Shown here: positions 28,641-42,493 of the stretch, in pieces
Layout of the letters: every line of letters starts with the position of its first letter
Numbering within the stretch: the first letter of the stretch is position 1
Assembly (NCBI GenBank): GCA_916048095.2
Contig: OU696595.1
Location: 6,541,832 to 6,605,831 of the forward strand
Length of the DNA stretch: 64,000 nucleotides
Reading direction: 5' to 3'
DNA from: Sacculina carcini
Taxonomy: Eukaryota; Arthropoda; Thecostraca; Sacculinidae
Translations under genes and position numbers: made by a program
Notes under the pieces: generated by a model
The model's input: the letters and a program-made list of their open reading frames with translations, nothing else
Databases searched by the model: none
What the model was told of the DNA's origin: nothing

Positions 28641-31600
28641 ACACTTAGTTAACACTTAGGGCACACTTAGGTAACACTTAGGTAACACTTAGGGCACACT
28701 TAGGTAACACTTAGGGCACACTTAGGTAACACTTATGTAACACTTAGGTAACATTTATGTAACACTTAGGTAACACTTAGGTAACACTTAGGTAACACTT
28801 AGGTAACACTTAGGGCACACTTAGGTAACACTTAGGGCACACTTAGGGCACACTTAGGTAACACTTAGGGCACACTTAGGTAACACTTAGGTAACACTTA
28901 GGGTACACTTAGGTAACACTTAGGGTACACTTAGGTAACACTTAGGTAACACTTAGGTAACACTTAGGACACACTTAGGTAACACTTAGGTAACACTTAG
29001 GTAACACTTAGGTAACACTTAGGGCACACTTAGGGCACACTTAGGGCACACTTAGGTAACACTTAGGTAACACTTAGGGCACACTTAGGTAACACTTAGG
29101 TAACACTTAGGTAACACTTAGGTAACACTTAGGTAACACTTAGGTAACACTTAGGGCACACTTATGTAACACTTAGGTAACACTTAGGGCACACTTAGGT
29201 AACACTTAGGGCACACTTAGGTAAAACTTAGGGAACACTTAGGTAACACTTAGGGCACACTTAGGGCACACTTAGGTAACACTTAGGTAACACTTAGGGC
29301 ACACTTAGGTAACACTTAGGTAACACTTAGGGCACACTTAGGGCACACTTAGGTAACACTTAGGTAACACTTAGGGCACACTTAGGGCACACTTAGGTAA
29401 CACTTAGGTAACACTTAGGTAACACTTAGGTAACACTTAGGTAACACTTAGGTAACACTTAGGGCACACTTATGTAACACTTAGGTAACACTTAGGGCAC
29501 ACTTAGGTAACACTTAGGGCACACTTAGGTAAAACTTAGGGAACACTTAGGTAACACTTAGGGCACACTTAGGGCATACTTAGGTAACACTTAGGTAACA
29601 CTTAGGGCACACTTAGGTAACACTTAGGTAACACTTAGGTAACACTTAGGTAACACTTAGGTAACACTTAGGTAACACTTAGGTAACACTTAGGTAACAC
29701 TTAGGTAACACTTAGGTAACACTTAGGGTACACTTAGTTAACACTTAGGGCACACTTAGGTAACACTTAGGTAACACTTAGGGCACACTTAGGTAACACT
29801 TAGGGCACACTTAGGTAACACTTATGTAACACTTAGGTAACATTTATGTAACACTTAGGTAACACTTAGGTAACACTTAGGTAACACTTAGGTAACACTT
29901 AGGGCACACTTAGGTAACACTTAGGGCACATTTAGGGCACACTTAGGTAACACTTAGGGCACACTTAGGTAACACTTAGGTAACACTTAGGGTACACTTA
30001 GGTAACACTTAGGGTACACTTAGGTAACACTTAGGTAACACTTAGGTAACACTTAGGACACACTTAGGTAACACTTAGGTAACACTTAGGTAACACTTAG
30101 GTAACACTTAGGGCACACTTAGGGCACACTTAGGTAACACTTAGGTAACACTTAGGGCACACTTAGGGCACACTTAGGTAACACTTAGGTAACACTTAGG
30201 TAACACTTAGGTAACACTTAGGTAACACTTAGGTAACACTTAGGTAACACTTAGGGCACACTTATGTAACACTTAGGTAACACTTAGGGCACACTTAGGT
30301 AACACTTAGGGCACACTTAGGTAAAACTTAGGGAACACTTAGGTAACACTTAGGGCACACTTAGGGCATACTTAGGTAACACTTAGGTAACACTTAGGGC
30401 ACACTTAGGTAACACTTAGGGCACACTTAGGTAACACTTAGGGCACACTTAGGTAACACTTATGTAACACTTAGGTAACATTTATGTAACACTTAGGTAA
30501 CACTTAGGGCACACTTAGGTAACACTTAGGGCACACTTAGGTAACACTTAGGTAACACTTAGGGTACACTTAGGTAACACTTAGGGTACACTTAGGTAAC
30601 ACTTAGGTAACACTTAGGTAACACTTAGGACACACTTAGGTAACACTTAGGTAACACTTAGGTAACACTTAGGTAACACTTAGGGCACACTTAGGGCACA
30701 CTTAGGTAACACTTAGGTAACACTTAGGGCACACTTAGGGCACACTTAGGTAACACTTAGGTAACACTTAGGTAACACTTAGGTAACACTTAGGTAACAC
30801 TTAGGTAACACTTAGGGCACACTTATGTAACACTTAGGTAACACTTAGGGCACACTTAGGTAACACTTAGGGCACACTTAGGTAAAACTTAGGGAACACT
30901 TAGGTAACACTTAGGGCACACTTAGGGCATACTTAGGTAACACTTAGGTAACACTTAGGGCACACTTAGGTAACACTTAGGTAACACTTAGGTAACACTT
31001 AGGTAACACTTAGGTAACACTTAGGTAACACTTAGGTAACACTTAGGTAACACTTAGGGTACACTTAGTTAACACTTAGGGCACACTTAGGTAACACTTA
31101 GGTAACACTTAGGGCACACTTAGGTAACACTTAGGGCACACTTAGGTAACACTTATGTAACACTTAGGTAACATTTATGTAACACTTAGGTAACACTTAG
31201 GTAACACTTAGGTAACACTTAGGTAACACTTAGGGCACACTTAGGTAACACTTAGGGCACACTTAGGGCACACTTAGGTAACACTTAGGGCACACTTAGG
31301 TAACACTTAGGTAACACTTAGGGTACACTTAGGTAACACTTAGGGTACACTTAGGTAACACTTAGGTAACACTTAGGGCACACTTAGGTAACACTTAGGG
31401 CACACTTAGGTAACACTTAGGGCACACTTAGGTAACACTTATGTAACACTTAGGTAACATTTATGTAACACTTAGGTAACACTTAGGGCACACTTAGGTA
31501 ACACTTAGGGCACACTTAGGTAAAACTTAGGGAACACTTAGGTAACACTTAGGGCACACTTAGGGCATACTTAGGTAACACTTAGGTAACACTTAGGGCA
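25500..31600 (+). repeat. Core super-repeat, 6,677-bp-spaced copy 1
   Basis: F 25598, 28095 and 28469; TGAGG 26522; TAAAAT 27067; L 28967; and five I units (AAAAC at 29223, 29531, 30323, 30884 and 31522) all recur exactly 6,677 bp (607 units) later. That is 99 bp (9 units) shorter than the 6,776-bp spacing of the previous pair, so the super-repeat length itself varies. This copy overlaps T copy 2. Confidence 0.85.
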
Positions 31601-32179
31601 CACTTAGGTAACACTTAGGTAACACTTAGGTAACACTTAGGTAACACTTAGGTAACACTTAGGTAACACTTAGGTAACACTTAGGGCACACTTAGGGCAC
31701 ACTTAGGGCACACTTAGGTAACACTTAGGTAACACTTAGGGCACACTTAGGTAACACTTAGGTAACACTTAGGTAACACTTAGGTAACACTTAGGTAACA
31801 CTTAGGTAACACTTAGGGCACACTTATGTAACACTTAGGTAACACTTAGGGCACACTTAGGTAACACTTAGGGCACACTTAGGTAAAACTTAGGGAACAC
31901 TTAGGTAACACTTAGGGCACACTTAGGGCATACTTAGGTAACACTTAGGTAACACTTAGGGCACACTTAGGTAACACTTAGGTAACACTTAGGGCACACT
32001 TAGGGCACACTTAGGTAACACTTAGGTAACACTTAGGGCACACTTAGGGCACACTTAGGTAACACTTAGGTAACACTTAGGTAACACTTAGGTAACACTT
32101 AGGTAACACTTAGGTAACACTTAGGGCACACTTATGTAACACTTAGGTAACACTTAGGGCACACTTAGGTAACACTTAG

Positions 32180-35100
32180 GGCACACTTAGGTAACACTTA
32201 GGGCACACTTAGGTAACACTTAGGGCACACTTAGGTAACACTTAGGGCACACTTAGGTAACACTTAGGTAACACTTGAGGCACACTTAGTTTACACTTAG
32301 GGCACACTTAGGTAACACTTAGGGCATACTTAGGTAACACTTAGGTAACACTTAGGTAACACTTAGGTAACACTTAGGTAACACTTAGGTAACACTTAGA
32401 TAACACTTAGGGTACACTTAGTTAACACTTAGGGCACACTTAGGTAACACTTAGGGTACACTTAGGTAACACTTAGGGTACACTTAGGTAACACTTAGGT
32501 AACACTTAGGTAACACTTAGGACACACTTAGGTAACACTTAGGTAACACTTAGGTAACACTTAGGTAACACTTAGGGCACACTTAGGGCACACTTAGGTA
32601 ACACTTAGGTATCACTTAGGGCACACTTAGGTAACACTTAGGGCACACTTAGGTAACACTTAGGTAACACTTAGGTAACACTTAGGTAACACTTAGGGTA
32701 CACTTAGTTAACACTTAGGGCACACTTATGTAACACTTAGGTAACACTTAGGGCACACTTAGGTAACACTTAGGGCACACTTAGGTAAAACTTAGGGAAC
32801 ACTTAGGTAACACTTAGGGCACACTTAGGGCATACTTAGGTAACACTTAGGTAACACTTAGGGCACACTTAGGTAACACTTAGGGCACACTTAGGTAACA
32901 CTTAGGTAACACTTAGGGCACACTTAGGTAACACTTAGGGCACACTTAGGTAACACTTAGGTAACACTTAGGGCACACTTAGGTAACACTTAGGTAACAC
33001 TTAGGGCACACTTAGGTAACACTTAGGTAACACTTAGGTAACACTTAGGTAACACTTAGTTAACACTTAGGGCACACTTAGGTAACACTTAGGTAACACT
33101 TAGGGTACACTTAGGTAACACTTAGGGCACACTTAGGTAACACTTATGTAACACTTAGGTAACATTTATGTAACACTTAGGTAACACTTAGGGCACACTG
33201 AGGTAACACTTAGGGCACACTTAGGTAACACTTAGGGCACACTTAGGTAACACTTAGGGCACACTTAGGTAACACTTAGGTAACACTTATGTAACACTTA
33301 GGTAACATTTATGTAACACTTAGGTAACACTTAGGGCACACTTAGGTAACACTTAGGGCACACTTAGGTAACACTTAGGGCACACTTAGGTAACACTTAG
33401 GGCACACTTAGGTAACACTTAGGTAACACTTAGGGCACACTTAGGTAACACTTAGGTAACACTTAGGTAACACTTAGGGTACACTTAGTTAACACTTAGG
33501 GCACACTTAGGTAACACTTAGGGCATACTTAGGTAACACTTAGGGCATACTTAGGTAACACTTAGGTAACACTTAGGTAACACTTAGGTAACACTTAGGT
33601 AACACTTAGGTAACACTTAGGTAACACTTAGGTAACACTTAGGGTACACTTAGTTAACACTTAGGGCACACTTAGGTAACACTTAGGGCACACTTAGGTA
33701 ACACTTAGGGCACACTTAGGTAACACTTATGTAACACTTAGGTAAAATTTATGTAACACTTAGGTAACACTTAGGTAACACTTAGGTAACACTTAGGTAA
33801 CACTTAGGGCACACTTAGGTAACACTTAGGGCACACTTAGGGCACACTTAGGTAACACTTAGGGCACACTTAGGTAACACTTAGGTAACACTTAGGGTAC
33901 ACTTAGGTAACACTTAGGGTACACTTAGGTAACACTTAGGTAACACTTAGGTAACACTTAGGACACACTTAGGTAACACTTAGGTAACACTTAGGTAACA
34001 CTTAGGTAACACTTAGGGCACACTTAGGGCACACTTAGGTAACACTTAGGTAACACTTAGGGCACACTTAGGTAACACTTAGGGCACACTTAGGTAACAC
34101 TTAGGTAACACTTAGGTAACACTTAGGTAACACTTAGGGTACACTTAGTTAACACTTAGGGCACACTTATGTAACACTTAGGTAACACTTAGGGCACACT
34201 TAGGTAACACTTAGGGCACACTTAGGTAACACTTAGGGAACACTTAGGTAACACTTAGGGCACACTTAGGGCATACTTAGGTAACACTTAGGTAACACTT
34301 AGGGCACACTTAGGTAACACTTAGGGCACACTTAGGTAACACTTAGGTAACACTTAGGGCACACTTAGGTAACACTTAGGGCACACTTAGGTAACACTTA
34401 GGTAACACTTAGGGCACACTTAGGTAACACTTAGGTAACACTTAGGGCACACTTAGGTAACACTTAGGTAACACTTAGGTAACACTTAGGGTACACTTAG
34501 TTAACACTTAGGGCACACTTAGGTAACACTTATGTAACACTTAGGTAACACTTAGGTAACACTTAGGGCACACTTAGGTAACACTTAGGGCACACTTAGG
34601 TAACACTTATGTAACACTTAGGTAACATTTATGTAACACTTAGGTAACACTTAGGGCACACTTAGGTAACACTGAGGGCACACTTAGGTAACACTTAGGG
34701 CACACTTAGGTAACACTTAGGGCACACTTAGGTAACACTTAGGGCACACTTAGGTAACACTTAGGTAACACTTGAGGCACACTTAGTTAGCACTTAGGGC
34801 ACACTTAGGTAACACTTAGGGCATACTTAGGTAACACTTAGGTAACACTTAGGTAACACTTAGGTAACACTTAGGTAACACTTAGGTAACACTTAGGGTA
34901 CACTTAGTTAACACTTAGGGCACACTTAGGTAACACTTAGGTAACACTTAGGGCACACTTAGGTAACACTTAGGTAACACTTAGGTAACACTTAGGTAAC
35001 ATTTATGTAACACTTAGGTAACACTTAGGGCACACTTAGGTAACACTTAGGGCACACTTAGGTAACACTTAGGGCACACTTAGGTAACACTTAGGGCACA

Positions 35101-38100
35101 CTTAGGTAACACTTAGGGCACACTTAGGTAACACTTAGGTAACACTTGAGGCACACTTAGTTAACACTTAGGGCACACTTAGGTAACACTTAGGGCATAC
35201 TTAGGTAACACTTAGGGCATACTTAGGTAACACTTAGGTAACACTTAGGTAACACTTAGGTAACACTTAGGTAACACTTAGGTAACACTTAGGTAACACT
35301 TAGGTAACACTTAGGGTACACTTAGTTAACACTTAGGGCACACTTAGGTAACACTTAGGTAACACTTAGGGCACACTTAGGTAACACTTAGGGCACACTT
35401 AGGTAACACTTATGTAACACTTAGGTAACATTTATGTAACACTTAGGTAACACTTAGGTAACACTTAGGTAACACTTAGGTAACACTTAGGGCACACTTA
35501 GGTAACACTTAGGGCACACTTAGGGCACACTTAGGTAACACTTAGGGCACACTTAGGTAACACTTAGGTAACACTTAGGGTACACTTAGGTAACACTTAG
35601 GGTACACTTAGGTAACACTTAGGTAACACTTAGGTAACACTTAGGACACACTTAGGTAACACTTAGGTAACACTTAGGTAACACTTAGGTAACACTTAGG
35701 GCACACTTAGGGCACACTTAGGGCACACTTAGGTAACACTTAGGTAACACTTAGGGCACACTTAGGTAACACTTAGGTAACACTTAGGTAACACTTAGGT
35801 AACACTTAGGTAACACTTAGGTAACACTTAGGGCACACTTATGTAACACTTAGGTAACACTTAGGGCACACTTAGGTAACACTTAGGGCACACTTAGGTA
35901 AAACTTAGGGAACACTTAGGTAACACTTAGGGCACACTTAGGGCATACTTAGGTAACACTTAGGTAACACTTAGGGCACACTTAGGTAACACTTAGGTAA
36001 CACTTAGGGCACACTTAGGGCACACTTAGGTAACACTTAGGTAACACTTAGGGCACACTTAGGGCACACTTAGGTAACACTTAGGTAACACTTAGGTAAC
36101 ACTTAGGTAACACTTAGGTAACACTTAGGTAACACTTAGGGCACACTTATGTAACACTTAGGTAACACTTAGGGCACACTTAGGTAACACTTAGGGCACA
36201 CTTAGGTAAAACTTAGGGAACACTTAGGTAACACTTAGGGCACACTTAGGGCATACTTAGGTAACACTTAGGTAACACTTAGGGCACACTTAGGTAACAC
36301 TTAGGTAACACTTAGGTAACACTTAGGTAACACTTAGGTAACACTTAGGTAACACTTAGGTAACACTTAGGTAACACTTAGGTAACACTTAGGTAACACT
36401 TAGGGTACACTTAGTTAACACTTAGGGCACACTTAGGTAACACTTAGGTAACACTTAGGGCACACTTAGGTAACACTTAGGGCACACTTAGGTAACACTT
36501 ATGTAACACTTAGGTAACATTTATGTAACACTTAGGTAACACTTAGGTAACACTTAGGTAACACTTAGGTAACACTTAGGGCACACTTAGGTAACACTTA
36601 GGGCACATTTAGGGCACACTTAGGTAACACTTAGGGCACACTTAGGTAACACTTAGGTAACACTTAGGGTACACTTAGGTAACACTTAGGGTACACTTAG
36701 GTAACACTTAGGTAACACTTAGGTAACACTTAGGACACACTTAGGTAACACTTAGGTAACACTTAGGTAACACTTAGGTAACACTTAGGGCACACTTAGG
36801 GCACACTTAGGTAACACTTAGGTAACACTTAGGGCACACTTAGGGCACACTTAGGTAACACTTAGGTAACACTTAGGTAACACTTAGGTAACACTTAGGT
36901 AACACTTAGGTAACACTTAGGTAACACTTAGGGCACACTTATGTAACACTTAGGTAACACTTAGGGCACACTTAGGTAACACTTAGGGCACACTTAGGTA
37001 AAACTTAGGGAACACTTAGGTAACACTTAGGGCACACTTAGGGCATACTTAGGTAACACTTAGGTAACACTTAGGGCACACTTAGGTAACACTTAGGGCA
37101 CACTTAGGTAACACTTAGGGCACACTTAGGTAACACTTATGTAACACTTAGGTAACATTTATGTAACACTTAGGTAACACTTAGGGCACACTTAGGTAAC
37201 ACTTAGGGCACACTTAGGTAACACTTAGGTAACACTTAGGGTACACTTAGGTAACACTTAGGGTACACTTAGGTAACACTTAGGTAACACTTAGGTAACA
37301 CTTAGGACACACTTAGGTAACACTTAGGTAACACTTAGGTAACACTTAGGTAACACTTAGGGCACACTTAGGGCACACTTAGGTAACACTTAGGTAACAC
37401 TTAGGGCACACTTAGGGCACACTTAGGTAACACTTAGGTAACACTTAGGTAACACTTAGGTAACACTTAGGTAACACTTAGGTAACACTTAGGGCACACT
37501 TATGTAACACTTAGGTAACACTTAGGGCACACTTAGGTAACACTTAGGGCACACTTAGGTAAAACTTAGGGAACACTTAGGTAACACTTAGGGCACACTT
37601 AGGGCATACTTAGGTAACACTTAGGTAACACTTAGGGCACACTTAGGTAACACTTAGGTAACACTTAGGTAACACTTAGGTAACACTTAGGTAACACTTA
37701 GGTAACACTTAGGTAACACTTAGGTAACACTTAGGGTACACTTAGTTAACACTTAGGGCACACTTAGGTAACACTTAGGTAACACTTAGGGCACACTTAG
37801 GTAACACTTAGGGCACACTTAGGTAACACTTATGTAACACTTAGGTAACATTTATGTAACACTTAGGTAACACTTAGGTAACACTTAGGTAACACTTAGG
37901 TAACACTTAGGGCACACTTAGGTAACACTTAGGGCACACTTAGGGCACACTTAGGTAACACTTAGGGCACACTTAGGTAACACTTAGGTAACACTTAGGG
38001 TACACTTAGGTAACACTTAGGGTACACTTAGGTAACACTTAGGTAACACTTAGGGCACACTTAGGTAACACTTAGGGCACACTTAGGTAACACTTAGGGC

Positions 38101-38280
38101 ACACTTAGGTAACACTTATGTAACACTTAGGTAACATTTATGTAACACTTAGGTAACACTTAGGGCACACTTAGGTAACACTTAGGGCACACTTAGGTAA
38201 AACTTAGGGAACACTTAGGTAACACTTAGGGCACACTTAGGGCATACTTAGGTAACACTTAGGTAACACTTAGGGCACAC
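32180..38280 (+). repeat. Core super-repeat, 6,677-bp-spaced copy 2
   Basis: F 32275, 34772 and 35146; TGAGG 33199; TAAAAT 33744; L 35644; AAAAC at 35900, 36208, 37000, 37561 and 38199. Homology fails after about 38.3 kb. In the partner the next I unit (31885) would map to 38562, but the observed one is at 38628. A private E-to-A change occurs near 33050. Confidence 0.85.
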
Positions 38281-38829
38281 TTAGGTAACACTTAGGTAAC
38301 ACTTAGGTAACACTTAGGTAACACTTAGGTAACACTTAGGTAACACTTAGGTAACACTTAGGACACACTTAGGTAACACTTAGGTAACACTTAGGTAACA
38401 CTTAGGTAACACTTAGGGCACACTTAGGGCACACTTAGGTAACACTTAGGTAACACTTAGGGCACACTTAGGGCACACTTAGGTAACACTTAGGTAACAC
38501 TTAGGTAACACTTAGGTAACACTTAGGTAACACTTAGGTAACACTTAGGTAACACTTAGGGCACACTTATGTAACACTTAGGTAACACTTAGGGCACACT
38601 TAGGTAACACTTAGGGCACACTTAGGTAAAACTTAGGGAACACTTAGGTAACACTTAGGGCACACTTAGGGCATACTTAGGTAACACTTAGGTAACACTT
38701 AGGGCACACTTAGGTAACACTTAGGGCACACTTAGGTAACACTTAGGGCACACTTAGGTAACACTTATGTAACACTTAGGTAACATTTATGTAACACTTA
38801 GGTAACACTTAGGGCACACTTAGGTAACA

Positions 38830-39460
38830 CTTAGGGCACACTTAGGTAACACTTAGGGCACACTTAGGTAACACTTAGGGCACACTTAGGTAACACTTAG
38901 GTAACACTTATGTAACACTTAGGTAACATTTATGTAACACTTAGGTAACACTTAGGGCACACTTAGGTAACACTTAGGGCACACTTAGGTAACACTTAGG
39001 GCACACTTAGGTAACACTTAGGGCACACTTAGGTAACACTTAGGGCACACTTAGGTAACACTTAGGTAACACTTGAGGCACACTTAGTTAACACTTAGGG
39101 CACACTTAGGTAACACTTAGGGCATACTTAGGTAACACTTAGGTAACACTTAGGTAACACTTAGGTAACACTTAGGTAACACTTAGGTAACACTTAGATA
39201 ACACTTAGGGTACACTTAGTTAACACTTAGGGCACACTTAGGTAACACTTAGGGTACACTTAGGTAACACTTAGGGTACACTTAGGTAACACTTAGGTAA
39301 CACTTAAGTAACACTTAGGACACACTTAGGTAACACTTAGGTAACACTTAGGTAACACTTAGGTAACACTTAGGGCACACTTAGGGCATACTTAGGTAAC
39401 ACTTAGGTATCACTTAGGGCACACTTAGGTAACACTTAGGGCACACTTAGGTAACACTTA
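38830..39460 (+). repeat. 1,650-bp-spaced duplication near core right edge, copy 1
   Basis: G 38908, F 39073 and the TTAGATAACAC unit (GATA 39197) recur exactly 1,650 bp later. Confidence 0.8.
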
Positions 39461-40070
39461 GGTAACACTTAGGTAACACTTAGGTAACACTTAGGGTACA
39501 CTTAGTTAACACTTAGGGCACACTTATGTAACACTTAGGTAACACTTAGGGCACACTTAGGTAACACTTAGGGCACACTTAGGTAAAACTTAGGGAACAC
39601 TTAGGTAACACTTAGGGCACACTTAGGGCATACTTAGGTAACACTTAGGTAACACTTAGGGCACACTTAGGTAACACTTAGGGCACACTTAGGTAACACT
39701 TAGGTAACACTTAGGGCACACTTAGGTAACACTTAGGGCACACTTAGGTAACACTTAGGTAACACTTAGGGCACACTTAGGTAACACTTAGGTAACACTT
39801 AGGGCACACTTAGGTAACACTTAGGTAACACTTAGGTAACACTTAGGGTACACTTAGTTAACACTTAGGGCACACTTAGGTAACACTTAGGTAACACTTA
39901 GGGTACACTTAGGTAACACTTAGGGCACACTTAGGTAACACTTATGTAACACTTAGGTAACATTTATGTAACACTTAGGTAACACTTAGGGCACACTGAG
40001 GTAACACTTAGGGCACACTTAGGTAACACTTAGGGCACACTTAGGTAACACTTAGGGCACACTTAGGTAA
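38980..40070 (+). repeat. Partial fourth copy of the core super-repeat
   Basis: F 39073 and TGAGG 39997 are 6,798 bp after F 32275 and TGAGG 33199. The F here is followed by D, whereas F 18822, 25598 and 32275 are followed by TTAGTTTACAC, so this copy lacks the core-specific change. A TTAAGTAACAC unit near 39305 is private. Confidence 0.75.
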
Positions 40071-40479
40071 CACTTAGGGCACACTTAGGTAACACTTAGG
40101 TAACACTTGAGGCACACTTAGTTAACACTTAGGGCACACTTAGGTAACACTTAGGGCACACTTAGGTAACACTTAGGTAACACTTAGGTAACACTTAGGT
40201 AACACTTAGGTAACACTTAGGTAACACTTAGGTAACACTTAGGTAACACTTAGGGTACACTTAGTTAACACTTCGGGCACACTTAGGTAACACTTAGGTA
40301 ACACTTAGGGCACACTTAGGTAACACTTAGGGCACACTTAGGTAACACTTATGTAACACTTAGGTAACATTTATGTAACACTTAGGTAACACTTAGGTAA
40401 CACTTAGGTAACACTTAGGTAACACTTAGGGCACACTTAGGTAACACTTAGGGCACACTTAGGGCACACTTAGGTAACA

Positions 40480-41110
40480 CTTAGGGCACACTTAGGTAAC
40501 ACTTAGGGCACACTTAGGTAACACTTAGGGCACACTTAGGTAACACTTAGGTAACACTTATGTAACACTTAGGTAACATTTATGTAACACTTAGGTAACA
40601 CTTAGGGCACACTTAGGTAACACTTAGGGCACACTTAGGTAACACTTAGGGCACACTTAGGTAACACTTAGGGCACACTTAGGTAACACTTAGGGCACAC
40701 TTAGGTAACACTTAGGTAACACTTGAGGCACACTTAGTTAACACTTAGGGCACACTTAGGTAACACTTAGGGCATACTTAGGTAACACTTAGGTAACACT
40801 TAGGTAACACTTAGGTAACACTTAGGTAACACTTAGGTAACACTTAGATAACACTTAGGGTACACTTAGTTAACACTTAGGGCACACTTAGGTAACACTT
40901 AGGGTACACTTAGGTAACACTTAGGGTACACTTAGGTAACACTTAGGTAACACTTAGGTAACACTTAGGACACACTTAGGTAACACTTAGGTAACACTTA
41001 GGTAACACTTAGGTAACACTTAGGGCACACTTAGGGCACACTTAGGTAACACTTAGGTATCACTTAGGGCACACTTAGGTAACACTTAGGGCACACTTAG
41101 GTAACACTTA
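40480..41110 (+). repeat. 1,650-bp-spaced duplication near core right edge, copy 2
   Basis: G 40558, F 40723, GATA 40847 and M near 41059. It ends at the core/right-flank border. The stretch after it (41140-41190) holds TTAGGCCACAC units, also seen near 10808, 42145 and 48054, all close to segment S. Confidence 0.8.
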
Positions 41111-41679
41111 GGGCACACTTAGGTAACACTTAGGTAACACTTAGGCCACACTTAGGTAACACTTAGGTAACACTTAGGCCACACTTAGGTAACACTTAGG
41201 TAACACTTAGGTAACACTTAGGGCACACTTAGGGCACACTTAGGTAACACTTAGGGCACACTTAGGTAACACTTAGGTAACACTTAGGGCACACTTAGGT
41301 AACACTTAGGGCACACTTAGGTAACACTTAGGTAACACTTAGGGCACACTTAGGTAACACTTAGGTAACACTTAGGGCACACTTAGGTAACACTTAGGTA
41401 ACACTTAGGTAACACTTAGGGTACACTTAGTTAACACTTAGGGCACACTTAGGTAACACTTAGGTAACACTTAGGGCACACTTAGGTAACACTTAGGGCA
41501 CACTTAGGTAACACTTATGTAACACTTAGGTAACATTTATGTAACACTTAGGTAACACTTAGGGCACACTTAGGTAACACTTAGGGCACACTTAGGTAAC
41601 ACTTAGGGCACACTTAGGTAACACTTAGGGCACACTTAGGTAACACTTAGGGCACACTTAGGTAACACTTAGGTAACAC

Positions 41680-42440
41680 TTGAGGCACACTTAGTTAACA
41701 CTTAGGGCACACTTAGGTAACACTTAGGGCATACTTAGGTAACACTTAGGTAACACTTAGGTAACACTTAGGTAACACTTAGGTAACACTTAGGTAACAC
41801 TTAGGTAACACTTAGGGTACACTTAGTTAACACTTCGGGCACACTTAGGGCACACTTAGGGCACACTTAGGTAACACTTAGGGCACACTTAGGTAACACT
41901 TAGGGCACACTTAGGTAACACTTAGGGCACACTTTGGTAACACTTAGGGCACACTTAGGTAACACTTAGGTAACACTTGAGGCACACTTAGTTAACACTT
42001 AGGTAACACTTAGGTAACACTTAGGTAACACTTAGGTAACACTTAGGTAACACTTAGGGCACACTTAGGTAACACTTAGGTAACACTTAGGTAACACTTA
42101 GGGCACACTTAGGTAACACTTAGGTAACACTTAGGTAACACTTAGGCCACACTTAGGTAACACTTAGGTAACACTTAGGTAACACTTAGGGCACACTTAG
42201 GGCACACTTAGGTAACACTTAGGGCACACTTAGGTAACACTTAGGTAACACTTAGGGCACACCTAGGCAACACTTAGGTAACACTTAGGGCACACTTAGG
42301 TAAAACTTAGGGCACACTTAGGGCACACTTAGGGCACACTTAGGGCACACTTAGGTAACACTTAGGGCACACTTAGGTAACACTTAGGGCACACTTAGGT
42401 AACACTTAGGGCACACTTAGGTAACACTTAGGGCACACTT
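41680..42440 (+). repeat. Super-repeat segment S, partial copy 3
   Basis: F 41680 and 41977, CCTAGG 42252 and a shortened B-run match the first part of segment S (F 10341 and 10649; offset 31,339 then 31,328 bp). It is followed directly by segment P copy 3. With S copy 2 at 47.6 kb this gives the order S-P-S and a spacing of 5,918 bp (538 units) between S starts. Confidence 0.8.
42307..42350 (+). repeat. B-run of four units
   Basis: Shortest of the four homologous B-runs, in the partial segment S copy. Confidence 0.85.
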
Positions 42441-42493
42441 AGGTAACACTTAGGTAACACTTGAGGCACACTTAGTTAACACTTAGGTAACAC

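Larger units (their letters stand above)
13450..41100 (+). repeat. Core domain of the array (W/TGAGG-marked)
   Basis: The core has no K or Z units. It is marked by W (TTAGTTAGCAC), always directly after F, following the F units at 15841, 16391, 17051, 21319, 22617, 23167, 23827, 28095 and 34772. It is also marked by units beginning TGAGG at 14268, 15742, 16952, 19746, 22519, 23729, 26522, 27997, 33199, 34674 and 39997, and by the variant with TAAAAT at 20291, 27067 and 33744. Most of it is explained by super-repeat copies spaced 6,776 and 6,677 bp apart. It is more homogeneous than the flanks, which suggests recent amplification. Confidence 0.8.

Noticed and set aside
11041-41110. The two 1,650-bp duplications (11.0-13.4 kb and 38.8-41.1 kb) as one repeated event
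   Set aside because: They involve different marker sets (CTAGG and Z versus M and TTAGATAACAC), so the shared 150-unit spacing is probably coincidence.
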